Below, piece by piece: positions 58,009 through 64,000 of a stretch of 64,000 bases of DNA (position 1 is its first letter; every line of letters begins with the position of its first letter). The DNA is from Megamerina dolium (taxonomy: Eukaryota; Arthropoda; Insecta; Diptera; Megamerinidae): the NCBI GenBank assembly GCA_963854835.1, contig OY978526.1:21606334-21670333 (forward strand). The letters are read 5' to 3'. The notes under the pieces were generated by a model, which made no database searches, was not told the origin of the DNA, and worked only from the letters and a program-made list of their open reading frames with translations. A program made the translations under genes and the position numbers.

Positions 58009-58239
58009 CCCTTAACGTGTAACGTCGTGCCCTGCCGAAACCGATATTTTCCACGTTTTTATTTGAACAAATAAAAAAATCGGTAATATAGCGATTGATC
58101 CTTAAAATAGAATCTTCAATAAAGTTTCGTGAATTTTTTCAAATTTTTTTGAGCATTTTACGTCGTTTTTTTAGAGCCGAACACAACTGACCCAACGTTA
58201 CATAGAAGAGGTGCGAAAAACGACGTTATATGGCAAGGG
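58009..58239. mobile_element. piggyBac-type MITE with TTAA target duplication
   Basis: A 231-bp element flanked by TTAA at 58005-58008 and 58240-58243. The ends are CCCTTAACGTGTAACGTCGT on the left and, on the other strand, CCCTTGCCATATAACGTCGT on the right: inverted repeats of about 20 bases beginning CCCTT. TTAA duplication with CCCT-starting ends is the hallmark of piggyBac elements. No coding capacity. It lies at the edge of mariner sequence. Confidence 0.85.
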
Positions 58240-58249
58240 TTAACTGTTA

Positions 58250-60565
58250 ATCTTTTTCAATAAAAAGGCTACAAAATAATTTTTTATTTGGTCAAAATGT
58301 CACTTGTCCAACGAACCGGAATCTGTATTTGTTTGAGCAGTTCTTTATGACATCATTAATTTCTTTTTCCTCCCAATCTGATACATAATTTAGTATAGCA
58401 AAAGAGCTTACCATTTCAAATAAAAATGTTCATCAGTCTGCTAATATACGGGTCTCTCTAGTGATGGTCGGGTTTCTCTACTCCAAATGCTACAGTTTTA
58501 CTTATGAACTCTTGCAAAACCCGCTTAAAATATTGTAGTCTCTAATTTAGATTTTGTGTGGTGGACAGTAAAAAGTAAAGTATTTACTAGATGACCCTGT
58601 ACACTCGTGAATACAATTATATTTACACAAGTTGCTATTGCTGTTATTCCTGCAATAGCAACATATTATTTATGCGGCATAACTAAACTGTGAACAGTTA
58701 GATTTTTAATTATTCCTCTCTCAACTGTGCCCATATATGTTTGTAGTATTGGCAAGTACGAATTTAACTTGTTCATGTATTCTATAGTATAGTAGTATAG
58801 TTTGAAAGTATTTATGTATTGTGGCAGTAACTTTTTTAAGTCAAATGATTTATGCACTATGTAAAATTTTTAAAAGGTCATCTATGAGATTAGTATAAAG
58901 TTATTTGAGTATTTTTCTAAAGTGATTTTCACTGATGATGCTTTTGGTTGTTAAATAATGTAGTTTTTTTTTTTCTTTGTTTTTTTAATTAAAAAATTAG
59001 CTAAATTATAACATCCATTTATGTGTATATGATTGTGATACAAATATGAACCGGGTTTTAGTAGCTGCGAATTATGTAGTTTGTTTGTTAAATGAACTGT
59101 CATCAATTATGATTTACACTTCACACGTAATTCAAATATTCTAAGCATATAACATATATCATGATCTATCAAAAATCTTTCTCTGAAGATTTGTTACCCT
59201 TAATAAGATGGTTTGATTGATATTGACAATCTATTCAAAATACATTTGACTCAAATTGTTGTTATTGTTAGCCAGTTAGTGGTGCATAAAGTTGGCAAAT
59301 ATATGTACATATGTTAAGAGCAGCGATAATAAATGACACACCGAAGAAATAACAATGCACTCAAGCAAGTAATATGTATAGACAGCTCAGTGCACATAGC
59401 ACTGCCTATCATAACCATCCATAACAATATGAACTCTATACAAAAGGAATACAAAAAACCTATTGCTACCGGCTGTCGTAACAGCTGACTATTCTCAAAG
59501 ACACACAATCATCATTAAAAGTTATAATAATAGTATAGATACTGATGATAGTGACATCATAATAACAGTATCAGCAATACATCACATATATACATGGGAA
59601 GCTTCAAACATAAATATTTGTATTGAGCAGGGCCAATTGCCAAAAAAAGAGGGAAGGAATATTTTTATTCAAAAAAAAAAAAAAAAAACACATTAATTAT
59701 TGACAATTTTCATATGACAATTTTAGCAAGTTGCCATATGTATATAATTCAATAACCCCCATTATATAAACATAATGCAACCGGCATTATTCTATGTCTA
59801 CTATGGCATCTATAGACTATGACTGATGTATAATTTGTTTTTTTTTTCAATTTTTTTTTTTTTTTTGCATTTACATTTCCGCTTTTAAACTTTATTAAAA
59901 GCCATAATTTAAAAAAAAAAAAAAAAATATTTTTATAATTCTTTTTAACCACTTGTCATTCATGAACTTGTGAGTATCATCATCATTTCAGTTTACTACT
60001 CATTCAACACAACAACTGGCAAAAATAAGTTTCACTTGCATACAAAACCATAAATGCCATTGTTGTTGTTGTTGTGTTTGAATTTCCTCCACTGTATGAA
60101 TGTGACACACAAAATTGTGGTTATTTTTTCGCACTGATTTGGCGCCAACAACTATTTATACATATAATACAATACAAGTATGGTATAACGACAACCATTA
60201 TCAACACATCATATTATGGTTATAATATTTATTTTTTTTTTTTCTTAGCCCGGTTTGTTAATTATTGAGCGGCGCAACATTATTTCTCATTGTTCACATT
60301 TTTATGAGTTTTTCATTTTTTTTTTTTTTTTTGTGGTTGCTTTATGGTATACTTGGAAATTATGTTTGTGTTTGCTTTATATTGTTTTTTCTTTTTTTAA
60401 CTATGTAATTTATTGATATATGATTTTACGCATAATCACACTCAGATATTGTATACATTACGCATTTAATTAATTATTCAGTAATATTCTCTTTTGATGA
60501 TAATACTGTTACATAATTAATATTTTTATTAAAATACTCATATAAATATTGCATATTTAATTGTT
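58250..60565. other. AT-rich non-coding stretch
   Basis: No gene is recognised. TTG run near 60060-60075; poly-A/poly-T runs near 59671, 59855, 59910, 60231 and 60317. Confidence 0.4.
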
Positions 60566-60569
60566 AATA

Positions 60570-60961
60570 GGTTAGGTTAGGTTAGGTTTTGTGGCTGCCC
60601 TCTCTCTGAGAGGACATACTTAGGCCAGAAAGGCCCATTGTGATACCACTGCGCTTCTCTTCCAATACTGTTGTGCATGTTAAGTTATGGACAGTATTAG
60701 AAGAGACCTAATTATTTTAGCCGATTCCGAACGGCAGAACTCTCGCGACATCACTTTAACTTAGTTTGTCACAGAGCTCCCGTTAGAAGCATTTTTGGCA
60801 AATTGTTACTGCCGGCAAAAATGTAAATTGCTTTCCGACAGGTGGGTACCATTCGAAAGAAAATCTGTTCGATATTAAAATTGTTATGCTTTAGCCGGGG
60901 ATTGAAACCACGACCTACAGATCAGAAGACCACCGCACTAACCACTGAGCTACGGAACCCA
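60570..60961 (-). mobile_element. tRNA-derived SINE, copy f (full length)
   Basis: Minus-strand copy. The tRNA-like head at 60961-60890 has A box (GTAGCTCAGTGGTTAGTGCG) and B box (GGTCGTGGTTTCAATCCC). The body matches copy e throughout, and the 3' end is a run of AACCT units, read GTTAG GTTAG on the plus strand at 60571-60587. No matching target duplication was found on the two sides. The right flank is directly a rosa-like transposase fragment. Confidence 0.93.
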
Positions 60962-60965
60962 TCAT

Positions 60966-61185
60966 TACATCCATTAAAATTGACTGTTTGGTATGGTTTA
61001 CTCGCTGGCGGCATCATCGCTCCTTATTTCTTTCGAAAGCAGGAAAGAGCTACCATTACTTGAATAGCGAGCGCTGTCGTGCCATGCCAACTGAATTTTT
61101 CATTCCACAAATTGAACAGCTATACATCGCCGACATTTTGTTCCAACAAGATGAGGCTACATGCCATACAGCGACAATTTAACAA
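60966..61185 (+). pseudogene. Rosa-like (DD41D-type) transposase fragment
   Basis: Plus-strand frames read LHPLKLTVWYGLLAGGIIAP, then SERCRAM, EFFIPQIEQLYIADILFQQD and EATCHTAT. This covers the region from just after the first catalytic Asp to the second (QQD). A frameshift lies near 61045 and a stop near 61180. It begins immediately beside SINE copy f. Confidence 0.75.
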
Positions 61186-61189
61186 CAAT

Positions 61190-63090
61190 TTTCTTTCCAG
61201 AGGCGGTCCTGCTAAAAAGCCCTTTTAATATTCTATATGGGTTAGCTATAGAATTGTTGAACAATGCACATAAAAAAAAAAAAATAATTAGATGTTTTAT
61301 ATTAAAATGAGTGTTTATTTAAATATAATAGAATTAAATGAAAGCGACTACTTTGATTCATAAATTTTTTTGTTCCATTTGGGATTGTTTTTTCCCCCTC
61401 TGTACGAAGCAAACATATTTTATCAATATACATACTGAAAATTATCGCATAATGATTACACAAAATGTAAATGTTAAAGGAAAAAACAAAAACACGAACT
61501 CCACTCGAGACATAATTCTAGTATCATCAAGAATAACGGCAGCAAACTTTGCATTCATTGTTCAATGCGTAAATCACGCTTAATTCACCTTTTTGACTCT
61601 TTAAGTTCACACATGTACGTATATGTAAACCATTACCCTTAGCTTCTTGGTATAAAAGAATAATTAAATAAAAAAAAAATTGCTACGAAAAGAATGAAAT
61701 AAAAGAAGAAATACAAATTTCTTTTTACTATGCTGCAGCTTTTGCCTATGCCATAAAAGCGAAAGTGTTAACGTATTCAATTGCAATTGCATTTGCATTA
61801 TTATAATAATATCGCATTACCGTCCGGTTGAGAAAACATAACATCACAGACACTTCAATGTAGACATACTGCATGTAATATGCACGCTAAATATAATATC
61901 TACCCTACCTACCTACATATCTATCTATCTACATATACATTCGTATACAGTTTGATGCCAAGTGTATGTATGTTGATAATGTAATATGCGATTTGTGCTC
62001 CACCCACGATTTTTTTTTTTTTTGCATCCAGCGAGTCGACAAATTATATCATCACAGTCAATATATTCTGACATACATCATTTGTGCAACATCATCATCA
62101 TCACATGTGCATTCATATATGTATGTAACGACATATGGATTATTGTTGTAAGCTCATATCACATACATACGAATGACACGTGATGACTGACGTGGGAAAT
62201 GTCGCACTTGACATTAGCAAAATTATCGCATGTAATTTAATCATTTTTTAAAAATATTTTTCATCATACGATTACCTATAAAAGTACCTCTATTATTGCA
62301 TAAGATGATCAAATATACTTGATTTGCTATTGTTATTAAATTTCAACAAAAAATACTATCATTAAATGTGTGAATGTGTGTAGAGGATATTTTAAAAAAT
62401 GCATGAAGAATAATGGTGTATGGGTGATGTCAATGAACTTGAATGAACAATGTGACAATTCACATTAGTTTGTCAGCCATTATAAGTGACCATATTGTGT
62501 GCTTGAAAAATAAAGCAATTTTTTTGTTAATATCACATTCGTAACAATAAATTAACTAATGTAAACATATGTGGTCAATCAAAATAATTGGCAATGAACG
62601 TCGATTATTCGACATATCACTTAAATGTTCAAGTTACTCGTATTTATACATGAGTAGAACGTGCATACAGTGTTGGAAATATCTATAAATTCGTAATAAA
62701 TTTCTATGAAGATTTTATTAAAAATAATAATGTATTTTGAGAAGCTTTGTTCGACTTTGGTGGATGAAAAAATGGGCTAGACAATTTTTTGTGATGCTGT
62801 CATATTGTAAGGAAAGATATTATTTTCCATTAGAAGAATTCTTCGATCGTAATTTGATGAAAATATACGAACTATTTTAGCAAAAATATAGAATATAATA
62901 CCTATAAATTCTGTATTGGAAGGACTCTCGATATATGGAGTTCAGACCGATCAAAAATGTATGTGAGAATTTTTCACATCGCCTCTGTGCACTAAAAAGC
63001 CAATTCAAAATTTGTTAAAAGAGCTGAAAACTCCAATGATAGCTATCTAGAGTCTTATATTCAAATATTCAATATAAAAATTATATTTCA
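61190..63090. other. AT-rich non-coding stretch
   Basis: No gene is recognised. CTAT/CATA-rich runs lie near 61905-61935. Confidence 0.4.
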
Positions 63091-63099
63091 AGTAATTTA

Positions 63100-64000
63100 C
63101 AAGTCAACAATAACACGAATGAAACCGAAAGATCTTCTCTCAGTTCGAATCCGGGTTTCGATTGTCACGGTTCGGCAATATTTCGCCTCAAACCTTAAAA
63201 TTTTGATAAAATATTCATTAAAATACCCAGAATCGCCTCTATAGAGGTTTGTTAGCCATAATTTTGTCTCAACATAGTTATCCGCTAATTCCGTTAAACG
63301 CAAGCTTGACATTTTTACAAACTTCGTTCCCATCGTTCTCAAAATGGTCATACATGGGTTAAAATAATATGATCCACCCCCGCTAATTTTTGCTAACCAA
63401 TATTTTTTACGAATATGCTTACCCCCTCTGGGAGTTGCTGTACAAAATGAATGTAAAGCCAACTAAAAAATTGACAAATGACCCCCAAAGTCGCCTATAA
63501 AAAAGCGATAAAATATATGACCAAATTCCATTAATTTTTTCTCGTCAACACTTTCCGAACATATGTACTTATCCCCTAACTTAATTCCTTCAGTGGTATC
63601 ATATAAAAAATTGATATTTTAATATAATACACGCTCCCATGATACTCATCGAAGGAAAAATATATATGATCCACCCCCTTATTAATTATTGTTACGTGAC
63701 ATTTTTTCTGAAGGAAAATGTATTCAGAAGGGTATGTTTACTTCAGAAGGAAATAAATGGAAAGGAACTTAAAATTCTGCAAATATCGCCAGAAGTTGTC
63801 CACAAAGCGGTGAAGTGTTTTAATAGGTTTCATAAATTTTTTTCTTTTTTTTCTGAGCTTACTTATCCCCTAATTCCATTCCTTAGTGATGCTCTCCTAC
63901 AAATGATGTACCCCAACATGTCCCTAGAAACAGTAAAACATATGATCAACTCTTATTAATTTTTATTGCCCAACATTTGTTTATAATTTTTACTTTCCAT
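63100..64000. repeat. Satellite family D, right-edge array
   Basis: Units with 'CCATTAATTTTTTCTCG' (63528), 'CTTATCCCCTAA' (63569 and 63863), 'TTATTAATTTTTATTGCCC' (63953) and, at 63100-63450, an inverted stretch ('GGTTCGGCAATATTTCG', 'AATCGCCTCTATAGAGG'). The wording follows the 43-kb array with more divergence. The array continues past the right edge. Confidence 0.6.

Overview
The window looks like nuclear DNA of a higher fly (Diptera, Brachycera). It is AT-rich, mostly non-coding, full of CAA/TTG microsatellites, and packed with decayed Tc1/mariner transposons of fly type. One spliced gene resembles fly isochorismatase-domain genes. Nothing bacterial, organellar or viral was seen. The family (tephritid, calyptrate or other) cannot be settled from the sequence alone.

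Only one host gene is well supported: a three-exon isochorismatase-domain hydrolase on the minus strand at 2416-3258, complete with splice sites, D/K/C catalytic candidates and a polyA signal. Facing away from it, 3.5-5.4 kb looks like the 5' end of a plus-strand gene: a TCG-rich leader, a short start exon (5093-5123), a textbook intron, and a second exon that hits a stop after 27 codons in total. The next 58 kb holds no other convincing host exon. It may be a long first intron of that gene. A polypyrimidine-CAG|GTAAAT junction at 48408/48409 has the form of a recursive splice point, which would fit.

The rest is repeat landscape. Seven DD34D mariner copies lie at about 6.1-6.8, 13.2-14.3, 14.3-15.2, 17.4-18.6, 28.4-29.5, 54.9-56.1 and 57.4-58.0 kb. 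Four are relatives of the DD41D 'rosa' group (26.4-27.3, 37.0-37.3, 38.9-39.0 and 61.0-61.2 kb), and one is DD37E-like (22.7-24.1 kb). All are broken. Non-LTR retrotransposon pieces sit at 6.9, 27.7-28.1, 28.8-29.3, 35.8-36.7 and 39.9-40.2 kb. A tRNA-derived SINE family has six copies (7.1, 11.0, 22.8, 29.5, 39.3 and 60.6 kb). Its best copies are about 365-390 bp, two have perfect target-site duplications, and three end in CCTAA/AACCT repeats.

Several insertions are nested and give a relative order: a MITE inside a SINE (11.2-11.7 kb), a SINE inside a DD37E transposon (22.8-23.15 kb), a LINE inside a mariner (28.8-29.35 kb), a mariner inside a tandem array (17.4-18.6 kb), and a TTAA-flanked piggyBac-type MITE inside a mariner (58.0-58.24 kb).

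Tandem DNA is prominent, and several unrelated-looking arrays share a period of about 150-155 bp. A 153-bp satellite occurs at 31.7-33.6 kb and again, inverted, at 46.3-48.1 kb. The internal units of a TATACCC...GGGTATA-bounded element (51.1-52.4 kb) share its period and motifs. A second family with a period of about 154 bp occurs at both window edges and at 10.4 and 43.2 kb. A 27-bp minisatellite at 52.9-53.6 kb is open in frame on both strands. The two opposed 153-bp arrays, the SINE family and the satellite/element relationship are the most interesting signals.
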